64,000 nt of DNA from Leptospira fainei serovar Hurstbridge str. BUT 6 (GTDB taxonomy: Bacteria > Spirochaetota > Leptospiria > Leptospirales > Leptospiraceae). The stretch lies in contig NZ_AKWZ02000010.1 in the NCBI RefSeq assembly GCF_000306235.2, positions 1 through 64,000 on the forward strand, read 5' to 3'. How positions within the stretch are numbered: the first letter of the stretch is position 1; each line of letters begins with the position of its first letter. Positions 39,422 to 48,432 of the stretch are shown in pieces. The notes beneath the pieces were generated by a model. It worked only from the letters and a program-made list of their open reading frames with translations, did no database searches and was not told the origin of the DNA. The position numbers were made by a program, and so were the translations under genes.

Positions 39422-40261
39422 ATGGCATACTACTCCGGTGGATTCGGCATTGAAGTTACTCCAGTAGTTCGCAGGCTTCTTTTTTTGAACCTGGGAGTTT
39501 TCGTTTTAGAATTTATACTGAAATTAGCTTCTCCGCAAATTCTAGGTCTTTTTCTGGGAATGTTCGGGTTGGTCCCGGATTTCGTACTGCACAAATTTTT
39601 CATCTGGCAGGTCCTGACCTACGCCTTTCTCCATGATCCAAACTCCATTTTTCATATTCTATTTAATATGCTCTCGCTCTGGATGTTCGGTTCGACATTA
39701 GAGGCATACTGGGGAAGTAAGAATTTTCTAAAATTCTATTTGGTTTCCTGCATCGGAGGCGGAATCGTTCCTCTATTTGCCCATCTTTTGGGATTCCCCC
39801 AAGGAACGATTGTCGGAGCTTCAGGAGGTTTATACGGACTTCTTATCGCTTTCGCTCTGATCTGGCCCAACAGAGAATTGTATTACTTCGCTATCTTTCC
39901 GATTAAAGCCAAATATTTCGTTTTGATTCTCCTACTTTTAATCGGGTTCACTTCCTCTTCCAGCGGCGTCGCAGTTACGGCTCATGCCGGCGGTGCCCTT
40001 TTCGGCGCCTTGTATTTCTTTTATAATAATAAATTAAAATATAAATTAGGATTTAGCTTACCTTCCTTCTCTCTTTCTCGCTGGTTTCAAAAAAGAAAAA
40101 TGAAGCGCTGGCAGGAGGAGATGCACAGTCGGGAGAAGGCGAAGGACGAAGTCGATCGCCTTTTGGAGAAAATCTCCAGAGACGGAATGCATTCCTTGAG
40201 TAGAAAGGAAAAGAAATTTCTAAAGGAAGCCTCGACGAAATATTACGATTCCAAGGAATGA
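39422..40261 (+). CDS. rhomboid-family intramembrane serine protease
   Basis: This 279-residue polytopic membrane protein has six transmembrane segments. The catalytic serine S134 is in VGASGGLYG, and the partner histidine H188 is in AHAGGALFGA, so the dyad is intact. The conserved WR-like loop is represented by WQVLTYAFLHD, and HILFNMLSLWMFG supplies the stabilising His/Asn pair. The last ~75 residues are a charged cytoplasmic tail. It cleaves membrane-protein helices. A strong AGGAGGGG ribosome binding site precedes the ATG. The lipoate ligase gene follows after 37 bases. Confidence 0.93.
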   Translation: MAYYSGGFGIEVTPVVRRLLFLNLGVFVLEFILKLASPQILGLFLGMFGLVPDFVLHKFFIWQVLTYAFLHDPNSIFHILFNMLSLWMFGSTLEAYWGSKNFLKFYLVSCIGGGIVPLFAHLLGFPQGTIVGASGGLYGLLIAFALIWPNRELYYFAIFPIKAKYFVLILLLLIGFTSSSSGVAVTAHAGGALFGALYFFYNNKLKYKLGFSLPSFSLSRWFQKRKMKRWQEEMHSREKAKDEVDRLLEKISRDGMHSLSRKEKKFLKEASTKYYDSKE

Positions 40262-40298
40262 TCGATACTTCCATTCCGTTCTCGATCTCATTCTGCAA

Positions 40299-41135
40299 AT
40301 GCAAACCTTCTTTCTAGACCAACGATCTCTCCGTACCCCGTATTATAATCTCGCACTGGAAGAAGCTTTAGCTTTGCGACTCGTCGAGGAAGGCTATATT
40401 GGCGGAATTCGATTTTGGGAAAGTCCTCGTTCCATCATAATCGGGCTATCCGAGGATCCGCGTATTACGGTCGGAAAAAATATAACGGAATCTTTCCTTC
40501 GATTCGCGTCCACCCGCGCCTTACCGAAAAAGCCGAACAAGGAAGGGATGCCGTATCTAGCGAGAAGAGCAAGCGGCGGAGGTACGGTCGTCCACGAACC
40601 CGGTTGGAATCTAAATTTTAGTTTGTTTGTCTCTATCAAAGAAAAGCCGGAACTCTTTCCCGTTGGGAATTCCTATAAGATCCTCCTTGGAATCGCGTCG
40701 AAGGCATTATCTTTACAGGGAATAGAAAGTAAATCGATGGGGAAATCGGATCTTGCTTTGGAAGAAAGCGATTCTGCATGGAGAAAGATTTCGGGAAACG
40801 CTCAATTCAGAAAGAAAGATTGCATCGTCCAACATGGGACGCTTATTTTAGATCCTCGGTTGATCCAGCTAGTTTCCGATTTGCTTCCCCATCCTCCGGA
40901 GGAGCCTGAATATCGAAACGGCAGAAGACACAAAGAATTTGTCACCTCTCTTCCCGAACGTTTCTCCGAGGCAAAATTCAAGCGGGACTTCACCCTTTTA
41001 TTTGCGGATTATCTGGGGGTGAAAAATATGGGTACTGGAATAAGCCGATCCTTTCGTAAAAGCGTGATTCTTGAAACGAATAGGCTATTTCGAGAAAAGT
41101 ACGTCTCGTTGGAGTTCATCACCGGCGAACGGTAA
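40299..41135 (+). CDS. lipoate-protein ligase family protein
   Basis: This 278-residue protein is of the biotin/lipoate A/B ligase fold. It has the start helix [14 protein letters not shown], the [21 protein letters not shown] segment that binds lipoyl-AMP, and K163 in WRKISGNAQ, the position of the catalytic lysine in LplA. It would attach lipoate to E2 proteins such as SucB, encoded 5 kb away. The accessory C-terminal domain looks short. An octanoyltransferase-like function is the alternative. Confidence 0.87.
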   Translation: MQTFFLDQRSLRTPYYNLALEEALALRLVEEGYIGGIRFWESPRSIIIGLSEDPRITVGKNITESFLRFASTRALPKKPNKEGMPYLARRASGGGTVVHEPGWNLNFSLFVSIKEKPELFPVGNSYKILLGIASKALSLQGIESKSMGKSDLALEESDSAWRKISGNAQFRKKDCIVQHGTLILDPRLIQLVSDLLPHPPEEPEYRNGRRHKEFVTSLPERFSEAKFKRDFTLLFADYLGVKNMGTGISRSFRKSVILETNRLFREKYVSLEFITGER

Positions 41136-41170
41136 ACTACGGCGTGCAAAGAAATATCACCGAGGAACCG

Positions 41171-42418
41171 ATGAAATACCTTCCACAACAGGACCCTGAA
41201 ATCTTTAAAGCCATCCAGGCGGAAGATAAGCGCCAGGAAGAAAACCTGGAAATGATCGCGTCCGAGAACTTCGTATCCCGAGCGGTTCTAGAGGCATATA
41301 CGTCCACTCTTACGAATAAATACGCTGAAGGTTATCCCGGAAAAAGATACTATAACGGTTGCGTAAACGCTGATGCCGTCGAGTCTATCGCGATCGATCG
41401 AGCAAAAAAGTTATTCGGTGCCGAATATGCAAACGTTCAGCCCCACTCCGGGGCGCAAGCGAATATGGCCATATTTCTGGCTACGTTAGAACCGGGCGAT
41501 TCTTTCTTGGGAATGAATCTGGCTCACGGAGGGCATTTGACTCACGGGTCCCCGGTGAACATCAGCGGTCGATATTATAAACCCATTCCGTACGGAGTGG
41601 ATCCGAAGACGGAGACGATAGATTACGATTCGATCGCCTCGCTAGCAAAAGAACATAAGCCGAAGTTAATCGTCGCAGGAGCATCCGCCTACTCTCGTAC
41701 GATCGATTTCGCTAAATTCGGAGAAATCGCAAAAAGCGTCGGGGCCAAGTTGATGGCCGATATCGCACATATTTCGGGTTTAGTGGCAACAGGCTACCAT
41801 CCCTCTCCTGTCGGGATCTTTGACTTCGTGACGACAACGACTCATAAAACTTTGCGAGGCCCGAGAGGGGGCTTGATTCTCTCGAATAGCGAGAATGAAA
41901 AAATTCTGAACTCTAGAGTGTTTCCAGGAATCCAAGGCGGACCTCTCATGCACGTGATTGCGGCAAAAGCGGTTTCTTTTGGAGAAGCCTTAGCGCCGGA
42001 ATATAAAACCTATATCGAGACCGTTCTCGCTAACGCTAAAGTTCTTGCGGAAGTTTTTGTGAAGCGAGGTTTTAGGGTCGTTAGTGGCGGAACCGACAAC
42101 CATTTGGTTCTCTTGGATGTGTCCGTGAAAGGGCTTACCGGAGCACAAGCGGCGGATGGATTGGACGAGATAGGTGTTACGGTAAATAAGAACGCGATTC
42201 CTTTTGATAAGAATCCTCCGGCGGTCGCCTCTGGAATTAGGCTTGGAACGCCTGCACTCACCACACGGGGCCTCAAACCGACCGATATCGAAAAAGTGGG
42301 AAATTTGATAAGCGACTTCTTGGAAAATCCGAACGACCATAAGACGATAGAAAAAGTAAAAGGCGGCGTACGGGAATTGACTCAGCAATTTCCTATGGAT
42401 CGTTTCCGCTTAGACTGA
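41171..42418 (+). CDS. glyA: serine hydroxymethyltransferase
   Basis: The predicted protein has 415 residues from the ATG at 41171. It is a PLP enzyme interconverting serine and glycine with tetrahydrofolate. The PLP lysine lies in [16 protein letters not shown], and the N-terminal [11 protein letters not shown] and [14 protein letters not shown] blocks are fully conserved. A GTG nine codons upstream keeps the frame open, but the ATG follows GAGGA at a proper distance. The start is 35 bases after the lipoate ligase stop. Confidence 0.97.
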   Translation: MKYLPQQDPEIFKAIQAEDKRQEENLEMIASENFVSRAVLEAYTSTLTNKYAEGYPGKRYYNGCVNADAVESIAIDRAKKLFGAEYANVQPHSGAQANMAIFLATLEPGDSFLGMNLAHGGHLTHGSPVNISGRYYKPIPYGVDPKTETIDYDSIASLAKEHKPKLIVAGASAYSRTIDFAKFGEIAKSVGAKLMADIAHISGLVATGYHPSPVGIFDFVTTTTHKTLRGPRGGLILSNSENEKILNSRVFPGIQGGPLMHVIAAKAVSFGEALAPEYKTYIETVLANAKVLAEVFVKRGFRVVSGGTDNHLVLLDVSVKGLTGAQAADGLDEIGVTVNKNAIPFDKNPPAVASGIRLGTPALTTRGLKPTDIEKVGNLISDFLENPNDHKTIEKVKGGVRELTQQFPMDRFRLD

Positions 42419-42453
42419 ACGCCGCAATCTGTTTGCGAATCGGAACCTATCCG

Positions 42454-42481
42454 AGTGCAAAACCTCGTCGGACTTTGCACT
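42454..42481 (+). terminator. hairpin after glyA, possible terminator
   Basis: AGTGCAAA (42454-42461) pairs with TTTGCACT (42474-42481) across a 12-base loop, 36 bases after the glyA stop. The tail has only a short T run. Confidence 0.45.
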
Positions 42482-42685
42482 TGCACCTTTCCTCTAGCCT
42501 GTCTCGCTCGCGCACAGAATTCCATCTCATCTCGAACGAAAAACGAGTCGATGTCATAAACTGACCGTGACATCCGGGTAATTCTGGAATTAGGATTTTT
42601 TGAAAAAGAAGGAGCCCAAATCGGAATTCGTTCAGGCGATCTGATTAAGAACTATTTGGTTTTTTTGATAAGGTCGAACGTTAGT

Positions 42686-42713
42686 GGCGCCAAGTCCCGA
42701 AACTTACGGCGCC
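42686..42713. other. bulged hairpin downstream of the small secreted peptide gene
   Basis: GGCGCC (42686-42691) pairs with GGCGCC (42708-42713), and AAGT (42692-42695) with ACTT (42702-42705), leaving a two-base bulge and a 6-base loop. It lies 25 bases beyond the stop of the minus-strand peptide gene and may end that transcript. Confidence 0.4.
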
Positions 42714-42737
42714 TCTTAAGGAATTTTTCGACCTATC

Positions 42738-42905
42738 TTATTTTGTTTCCTTACATTCCGTTCTCCACTTGAGAATGCCTGCGACATCCGCCTTGGTTGC
42801 GGCTTGGCACTCTTCGAACGAACTGAAATTTCCTATCGTTGAATAGCCTCTCGTGGCGTACAACCAAAGAACCCAAACACTCAACACCAACATTAACTTC
42901 TTCAT
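42738..42905 (-). CDS. small secreted or membrane peptide, 55 residues
   Basis: A short minus-strand frame starts at the ATG at 42903-42905 with an excellent ribosome binding site (GGAGGA at 42914-42919, 8-base spacing) and ends with TAA at 42738. The N-terminus is a clear signal sequence (MKKLMLVLSVWVLWLY). The mature part is about 35 residues with two cysteines (SSFEECQAATKADV and WRTECKETK), which could pair. I recognise no family. The strong start signal, signal peptide and cysteines argue for a real gene. It was not on the list of longer frames because of its size. Confidence 0.65.
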   Translation of the reverse strand: MKKLMLVLSVWVLWLYATRGYSTIGNFSSFEECQAATKADVAGILKWRTECKETK

Positions 42906-43379
42906 GCGAATTGTCCTCCGAACAACAATCTTTTCTTAAGTTAGGTCAAATTCCTTTTCGCACCGGTCCCGTTAAGAACCTTGAGTGCCCGAATTTTGGA
43001 AGTTCGTTTATAGAACTCGAATCGGTAATTTATAATAATATGACGGAGTGTAGCAAATCCGCATTACTAAAGTTTAAATAATTTTTTACCGATAAAAATT
43101 TTTATTAAACGAATCAATAGAACGATCGTATAAAATAAATTATTCGGTATGCCCCGTCTAGATAAAAAGGGTTAGGCCCCTTACGGACCGGAAAGCATCT
43201 AGCATTAATTTATTGATAGTCCGAACCCATCTCGTTTGAAATCGCCTACCTTTTGTACAGTTCAAAAAAGACCAAAATTTCATCGGCGGATCCGGAACGT
43301 TAAAGCGCATAACCGTACGCTAAATAATTGTTTCTTATCTCGGCCGTTTCAGTAATTTATTCATCGAGCGAGGCATAAC
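42906..43379. other. intergenic region before the SDR gene
   Basis: This stretch of 474 bases is AT-rich in its middle (43082-43150). It should contain the promoter of the small peptide gene on the minus strand and that of the SDR gene on the plus strand. A plus-strand frame at 42839-43081 runs antisense to the peptide gene and is probably chance. No riboswitch or tRNA fold was recognised. Confidence 0.4.
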
Positions 43380-44078
43380 ATGAACAAGCAGATTGCGATC
43401 GTAACCGGAGCGAGCAGAGGCATCGGAAAGCAGGTATCAAAAGAATTGGCGGTATCGGGCATACATGTGCTTTGCTGCTCGCGAAAAATGGCGGATTCGG
43501 CAAAAACGGTTAAGGAAATTGAAGAGAACGGCGGGTCTGGCGAAGCTTGGGAGTTGGATGTTGCCGATTCGAATTCGGTAGAGAAGTTTCTTCGTGAAGT
43601 ATTAAAAAAACATTCCAAAATCGATATATTAGTGAATAACGCCGGGATTTACTTGGACAGTGGAAACATCGAAACTGCTTCGCTCGAAAATTTTAATAAA
43701 ACCTTAAATACGAATCTCACCGGACCGTTTATGTTATCGAAAGAAATTCTCCCGATTATGAAAAAGAATAAATTCGGTCGAATTGTTAACGTAAGTTCCG
43801 GACTAGGACAATTGTCCGATATGGGAGCGGGTTACGCCGCATATCGAATTTCGAAGGCGGGATTGAATGCTTTGACTAGAATTTTGGATTCCGAAGCCGG
43901 AAATCACGATATTAAGGCAAATTCGATTTGTCCAGGCTGGGTTCGAACCGATATGGGCGGCGCTAGTGCGAGCCGATCCGTTGAAAAGGGAGCTGAAACG
44001 ATTGTTTGGGCTGCGCTTTTAGGAGATGACGGCCCCCGAGGAAAATTCCTTCGCGATAAAAAGGAAATCCCTTGGTGA
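43380..44078 (+). CDS. short-chain dehydrogenase/reductase
   Basis: This 232-residue NAD(P)-dependent oxidoreductase of the classical SDR type has the cofactor motif VTGASRGIGKQ at the N-terminus, NNAGIY at about 90, catalytic Ser in NVSSGLGQ, and the YxxxK pair in YAAYRISKAG. ANSICPGWVRTDMGG follows, as usual. An arginine after the motif 1 serine hints at NADPH preference. The substrate is unknown. It stands alone and converges with the response-regulator gene. Confidence 0.92.
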   Translation: MNKQIAIVTGASRGIGKQVSKELAVSGIHVLCCSRKMADSAKTVKEIEENGGSGEAWELDVADSNSVEKFLREVLKKHSKIDILVNNAGIYLDSGNIETASLENFNKTLNTNLTGPFMLSKEILPIMKKNKFGRIVNVSSGLGQLSDMGAGYAAYRISKAGLNALTRILDSEAGNHDIKANSICPGWVRTDMGGASASRSVEKGAETIVWAALLGDDGPRGKFLRDKKEIPW

Positions 44079-44125
44079 GTGGGAGAAGGCTTAAGTTCCA
44101 TATTCGCGAACTTCGACCGAGACCG

Positions 44126-44863
44126 TTATTTCTTAAATAATTGCTTAATCCTATCCACAAACTCGCGCCCTACGGGTAGATTTGTTTCGTCTTCGTTCTT
44201 TAGAAAAAGTGAATATGACCCTCCCGGTTGAGATTTTGTTGCGGCGATAAACGCTTTATTAACTATATATTTCCTGTGAATCCGAAGGAAGTCTTCCTTA
44301 GAAAGTTTTTTTTCGAAATCACCTAATAATCGAGGAGTTTCAAAATCCCCGTTCTTCGTGTGTAATATGGAATGTTTGCCGTTTGCAGTTAAATAAAAAA
44401 CGTCGGAAGAAAGCACCCGGTGAATCAACCCTTTCTCCCTGAAAATTAGTACCGGATCCATTTGCCCTTCCGGTCTTTGCTTTGAAATCGCCCTCAACCT
44501 CAATTGTTCGAGAGCTCTTGTCATACAAGCATCGAATCTCTCTTTCGAATACGGCTTTAAAAGGTAATCGCATGCACCGACTTCAAAAGCTTTTAAAGTA
44601 TGCTCACGATATGCCGTTGTAAAGATCACGACAGGCATTGTGGAACCGGATTCTTCCAAAACCTGAAGTCCTGTTTTTTCCGGAAGGTTAATATCCAGAA
44701 AAACAAGATCAAAATCCCCCTTGGAAAGCAGGTCGACCGCCTGCACTCCTGTCCGAGCGATTCCCGAAACTTCGCAATTTTTCCAATGCTGCAAATAATT
44801 TCTAAGTAAATCCCGCGCAGGGACTTCGTCCTCGACCACAAGAACTTTGTAAAGTTCGCTCAT
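44126..44863 (-). CDS. LytTR-family response regulator
   Basis: This 245-residue protein has a receiver domain with phospho-acceptor D57 (LVFLDINLPEKTG), acidic pocket EDE at 11-13 and the lysine in LLKPYSKERF. A LytTR DNA-binding domain follows at about 140-245 (VFYLTANGKHSILHT, FLRIHRKYIVNKAFI, LPVGREF). LytTR regulators bind pairs of 9-bp direct repeats. Its ATG overlaps the stop of the upstream histidine kinase by four bases. Likely targets include the divergent outer-membrane gene at 46130. Confidence 0.93.
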   Translation of the reverse strand: MSELYKVLVVEDEVPARDLLRNYLQHWKNCEVSGIARTGVQAVDLLSKGDFDLVFLDINLPEKTGLQVLEESGSTMPVVIFTTAYREHTLKAFEVGACDYLLKPYSKERFDACMTRALEQLRLRAISKQRPEGQMDPVLIFREKGLIHRVLSSDVFYLTANGKHSILHTKNGDFETPRLLGDFEKKLSKEDFLRIHRKYIVNKAFIAATKSQPGGSYSLFLKNEDETNLPVGREFVDRIKQLFKK

Positions 44864-45906
44864 CCCAGAGCCTCGTATTCCAATAATAGAGTATTCTTTC
44901 CTAATCTTTTTTCCAAATTTAGTTCCGCCTTTCCGAAATTATATTCTAGTCGGGATTGAATATTCTCCAAAGTTCTGGAAAATTCCGATTTTTTTCTCTC
45001 AGTCGGAATTCCGGCGACTACAGGTTTTCCTTTTCCATTATCCACAATCGTTATCCGAACTCTCCCGTCGGCAGTCTCCGCGAATAGTTCCAGCTTTCCA
45101 GGTTCGGACAAAGATTCCAATCCGTGCTTAAAGCTGTTTTCTACGAGTGGCTGCAAGGTTAACGGGGGAATACGAAGTCTGGAAAAATCGCCGGTCAGCC
45201 TAGTTTGAACCGTAAGAGAATCCGAAAACCGAAGGCGCTGTAATTCCAGGTAATTAACCGTAAATTTCCATTCTTCCTCGAAAGGGATTAAGCGATCGTA
45301 AATCCTATCGGATAAAAAACGATACGTGTCCGCCAGAATTATCAGGGCATCGTCCGCCTTTTTAGGATCGGTCACAAGCAGAGCATGAACGGTATTCAAC
45401 GTGTTAAACAGATAATGAGGATCCATCCGGCTCTGGAGGGTTCGATATTGAATATCCTTTAATTCGGACTCGGTCTTCTTCTTTCTCTCTATAAGCAATT
45501 GCATGGATTTTTCGAGAAAAGAAATAAATATCGCTAGGATTAAACTTCCTAAAAGAATATTGTAAGAACCGCCGTGCGGCCTTTCCAAACCGTCCCCTGC
45601 AAGCAGAAGGACATGGAGTATGCCCCCCGCCGCAACGCCGAATACGGCGGCAAAACCGGAAGCGATTACTAAGAAAGCGCCGGTGCTAAAAGGCCCCCAT
45701 CTTTTACTATTAATGAATTCCACTGCAAATTCAACGATGGAACAGACCGAATGAGTAGTAACTTGCGTCGCCAAAAATACTTTCCAAAAAGGGGATGGAG
45801 AGTTGTGAGCGACTAACAGAGAGTTCATCGTCCCTAGCACGGTATTGATCGTAAACCAGAACACAATTTTGAATACTCGTATTCTGAAATCCATTCCCTT
45901 CCCCAT
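44860..45906 (-). CDS. LytS/YehU-type sensor histidine kinase
   Basis: This 348-residue inner-membrane kinase has about four transmembrane segments in residues 10-135. A short coiled segment follows, then the His_kinase domain with H164 in RMDPHYLFNTLNT and N-box PLVENSFKHGLE. The G-box is IVDNGKGKP. There is no large extracellular sensor, so the signal is probably read in the membrane. It partners the LytTR regulator with a four-base overlap and is divergent from the outer-membrane/FecR gene pair. Confidence 0.92.
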   Translation of the reverse strand: MGKGMDFRIRVFKIVFWFTINTVLGTMNSLLVAHNSPSPFWKVFLATQVTTHSVCSIVEFAVEFINSKRWGPFSTGAFLVIASGFAAVFGVAAGGILHVLLLAGDGLERPHGGSYNILLGSLILAIFISFLEKSMQLLIERKKKTESELKDIQYRTLQSRMDPHYLFNTLNTVHALLVTDPKKADDALIILADTYRFLSDRIYDRLIPFEEEWKFTVNYLELQRLRFSDSLTVQTRLTGDFSRLRIPPLTLQPLVENSFKHGLESLSEPGKLELFAETADGRVRITIVDNGKGKPVVAGIPTERKKSEFSRTLENIQSRLEYNFGKAELNLEKRLGKNTLLLEYEALG

Positions 45907-46012
45907 TGCTCAATATCTTAACGAATCTTTCCCCTAGTCGATTCGCTTTTTTGCCCATCATTCCATCGGAAGTAGCGTTTATTCCGGAAATGGATTTTTA
46001 ACAGGAAATCAT

Positions 46013-46047
46013 GTAGACTAGGCGGTTTTATAGAAAGTCTAGTAGAC
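46013..46047. promoter_or_regulatory. repeat pair in the kinase / outer-membrane gene intergenic region
   Basis: TAGACT (46014-46019) and AGTCTA (46036-46041) form an inverted repeat, while GTAGAC occurs as a direct repeat at 46013-46018 and 46042-46047. The site lies between the divergent kinase and barrel genes, about 85-115 bases before the barrel start. It is a reasonable regulator-binding site, perhaps for the neighbouring LytTR protein. Confidence 0.4.
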
Positions 46048-46129
46048 AGCAGAAGGAAATTTCGATTACGTTAGCAGGAAATAATTTCTCTCTCTTACGC
46101 CATTCGTAGGAAAATCTCAGGGGGCTACC

Positions 46130-47569
46130 TTGAAAATTCGAAATATTACAAAGCTAACTCTTATCGCCGTCTCCTTCTCGATCCCGATTATGATCAGCGC
46201 CGAAGAAATTGTAACAACCAAAAAAGACGAACCGGACGGGTTTTACGGCTTAAAAGTGAATGGCGTTGTTTCGGGATCGTACGGACAACGACTCAGGGAT
46301 AAAGCCTCCGGTATTTCCAACGCATATCCAAACGACGAAACCGGCTTTTCCACTCCCTGGACCTTATTAATGATCAATAAGGAATGGAAGGAAACCGGAA
46401 TCGGTTTGGAATTATGGGGGGAGTTGCTTCGAGCCAGTCAATTTTCCGCGGATACTAAAGTCGACGGTGGAACAAAATCGAATCCTTATACTCTAGGAAT
46501 CCGGCATGCACTCATAAGAAAAACCTGGGAAACGAATTTGGGTACCTATTCACTTACTTTCGGAATGCAGGAACTCCCTCACACTTATACCCAATGGAAG
46601 AACTATTGGCAATGGCGATATGTGGATAAGGGACCTCTGGAAAGTTTAGGATTCGCCCAAGCTCCTGCCGATATCGGCGTTGGAGCGAACGGAAAATGGG
46701 ATTCCATTTCGGCGCAGATAATATTCTCCAATGGAGAAGGATATCGACAGAGCCAAAATACGGATTCTTCCGCAATCGATGTTTCATCAAGAATATCTTA
46801 TGAACCTAAGATAGATGAAAATACGCGGTTCGGAATACATTTCTTCTCGAGACAGGCCAATTTTGCCGGAGCGGCCGGAACCGATTGTAGAAAAGGAACG
46901 ACCTGCTTACCGACCGATAATAATCCGGCCACTATTTTGCAAAAAGATATCCGCGCGTTGCAAAGCACTTCCTATGCCGTCGAAGCCGACTTCGATAAGA
47001 GAAAATTAATCAATTTCGGACTCGGTTGGGTTTGGAGAAAGCAGTATGGCGGAGCGATCGTAGATCGAGCAAAACCTCTATCCCCTCCACTTTCGCCGGG
47101 AGTCGACTCTACCGGTACGGCCGCATACGCCTGGTTGGCGTTAGGCTGGGATTCGATACGCATCATAGGAAGAATGGAAGGCGGCGCCGGACATGACGGA
47201 GTTTTAGCCGCAGATCGGGCCAAAATCAAGGATATACTCCCTGGAGTTCCCGAATCCGTAGGCTGGTCCCAAGTTCCGGGCAGCCCTGTCCGAGGTTCGT
47301 CCGGTTATTCCTCTCATGCGTCGTATCGAAAAGGTTCGGTATTCATCGAATGGATCGTTTCGGATACGATCAAACTTTCCTTCGGATACTCTGAAAGCAG
47401 GAACAGAGACGTAAACGGAGGTCGCGAAAAAACTTATGTGGATCAAACAGGAACCGTCCGAACCTCGGCGGATTATCTTGGACAATATGCCTCCAATACC
47501 GGAAACCCGATTTCATCGTACGGGCAGCTCGGTAAAGAATGGGCGTTTTGGACAACCGTGGAATTTTAA
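46130..47569 (+). CDS. outer-membrane beta-barrel protein, porin-like
   Basis: The predicted protein has 479 residues from a TTG that follows AGGGGG. It begins with a signal peptide (cleavage probably after ISA at 24) and continues with many alternating amphipathic strands rich in aromatic residues (WTLLMINKEWKETGIGLELW, YSLTFGMQELPH, INFGLGWVWRKQYG). The protein ends EWAFWTTVEF, a C-terminal phenylalanine being the usual mark of an outer-membrane barrel. The size suits a 16- to 18-strand porin or channel. I do not recognise the exact family. The FecR-CxxCH gene follows after 16 bases, and a two-component system lies divergently upstream. Confidence 0.75.
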   Translation: MKIRNITKLTLIAVSFSIPIMISAEEIVTTKKDEPDGFYGLKVNGVVSGSYGQRLRDKASGISNAYPNDETGFSTPWTLLMINKEWKETGIGLELWGELLRASQFSADTKVDGGTKSNPYTLGIRHALIRKTWETNLGTYSLTFGMQELPHTYTQWKNYWQWRYVDKGPLESLGFAQAPADIGVGANGKWDSISAQIIFSNGEGYRQSQNTDSSAIDVSSRISYEPKIDENTRFGIHFFSRQANFAGAAGTDCRKGTTCLPTDNNPATILQKDIRALQSTSYAVEADFDKRKLINFGLGWVWRKQYGGAIVDRAKPLSPPLSPGVDSTGTAAYAWLALGWDSIRIIGRMEGGAGHDGVLAADRAKIKDILPGVPESVGWSQVPGSPVRGSSGYSSHASYRKGSVFIEWIVSDTIKLSFGYSESRNRDVNGGREKTYVDQTGTVRTSADYLGQYASNTGNPISSYGQLGKEWAFWTTVEF

Positions 47570-47585
47570 TGGAGAGCAATAGAAC

Positions 47586-48317
47586 ATGAAACGGAAAATA
47601 TTTTTAGCGATATCGTTCGGATTAACGTTTGGAGCCTTAGTCGTTCTTAGCCAAGGAACGAGCGATAAAGATGCGAGAGCATCGTTCCTCGTCGGCAAAG
47701 TACAGGTTCAAAAGTCCGGAAGCGGCCCTTGGACGCAGTTAAAATTAGGGGAAACGGTTAACGAAGGGGACATTCTTTCCACAGGAAACGCATCGAAAGC
47801 CACCTTATTGTATCGAGGCTCCGAATTTCGCATCCTTCCGAATTCAAGATTGAAGCTGACTAAACTTCATAACGACACCAAGGATGGGAACCTCGAAGTT
47901 CAAAACGGATTCGCATGGTTTCATGTCGTAAAGTTGAACGGAAAGAAATTCGAAGTTTCGACTCCGACAAACACTGCCGGAGTTAGGGGAACGTCTTTTT
48001 CGGCTTTCTATGAGGCGAAATCTAAAGATTCAGGATTTTGTACTTGCGAAGGAAAAGTCGCGCTGACCGGAAACGGTGAAAAAGAGGAAGGAACAGTTCA
48101 GGAAAAAGGAAACGGCGGATATTATCCAGGAGAAGGCGGAGCGCCCAAGAGAACCTCGTATGAAGGGATAATCGTGAAATTCAAAGCATTTCCGCCTTTT
48201 AAAGAATTAATAAAAAAGAATATATCGCTTAAAAACTGCCTGTCCTGTCATACTCCTCAAGGCTGGACTCATGAGCAAACGATCCCGATGGACGAAACCT
48301 ACGGAGCTGCAAAGTAA
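47586..48317 (+). CDS. FecR-domain protein with C-terminal CxxCH motif
   Basis: This 243-residue protein has an N-terminal signal or anchor (about 5-22). Next comes a FecR-type periplasmic domain: ASFLVGKVQVQKSG, GETVNEGDILSTG, SRLKLTKL and TNTAGVRGTSFSA, about 32-160. The tail contains K-N-C218-L-S-C221-H222-TP, which is the CxxCH signature used to attach heme c in cytochromes. A second cysteine pair (FCTC, 152-154) lies in the FecR part. No cytochrome fold is visible around the motif. It starts 16 bases after the outer-membrane barrel gene, so the two are one operon. Confidence 0.85.
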   Translation: MKRKIFLAISFGLTFGALVVLSQGTSDKDARASFLVGKVQVQKSGSGPWTQLKLGETVNEGDILSTGNASKATLLYRGSEFRILPNSRLKLTKLHNDTKDGNLEVQNGFAWFHVVKLNGKKFEVSTPTNTAGVRGTSFSAFYEAKSKDSGFCTCEGKVALTGNGEKEEGTVQEKGNGGYYPGEGGAPKRTSYEGIIVKFKAFPPFKELIKKNISLKNCLSCHTPQGWTHEQTIPMDETYGAAK

Positions 48318-48432
48318 CGGAAAAAGGATATTTCGGGTTTTACCTACCCGTAATATAATCTAGTTCCCCACACTTTCTATATTCTTCTTTTACAGTCAGG
48401 CGGTACGCACCGCCTCGACTTCCTTCCTTATC

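Noticed and set aside
42839..43081. 80-residue plus-strand frame
   Set aside because: It is antisense to the small secreted peptide gene, which has a much better start. The frame has odd composition and no family signal.
44079..44125. Short inverted repeat AAGTTC/GAACTT between the SDR and response-regulator genes
   Set aside because: The stem is only six pairs and no T-run follows, so evidence for a terminator is too weak.
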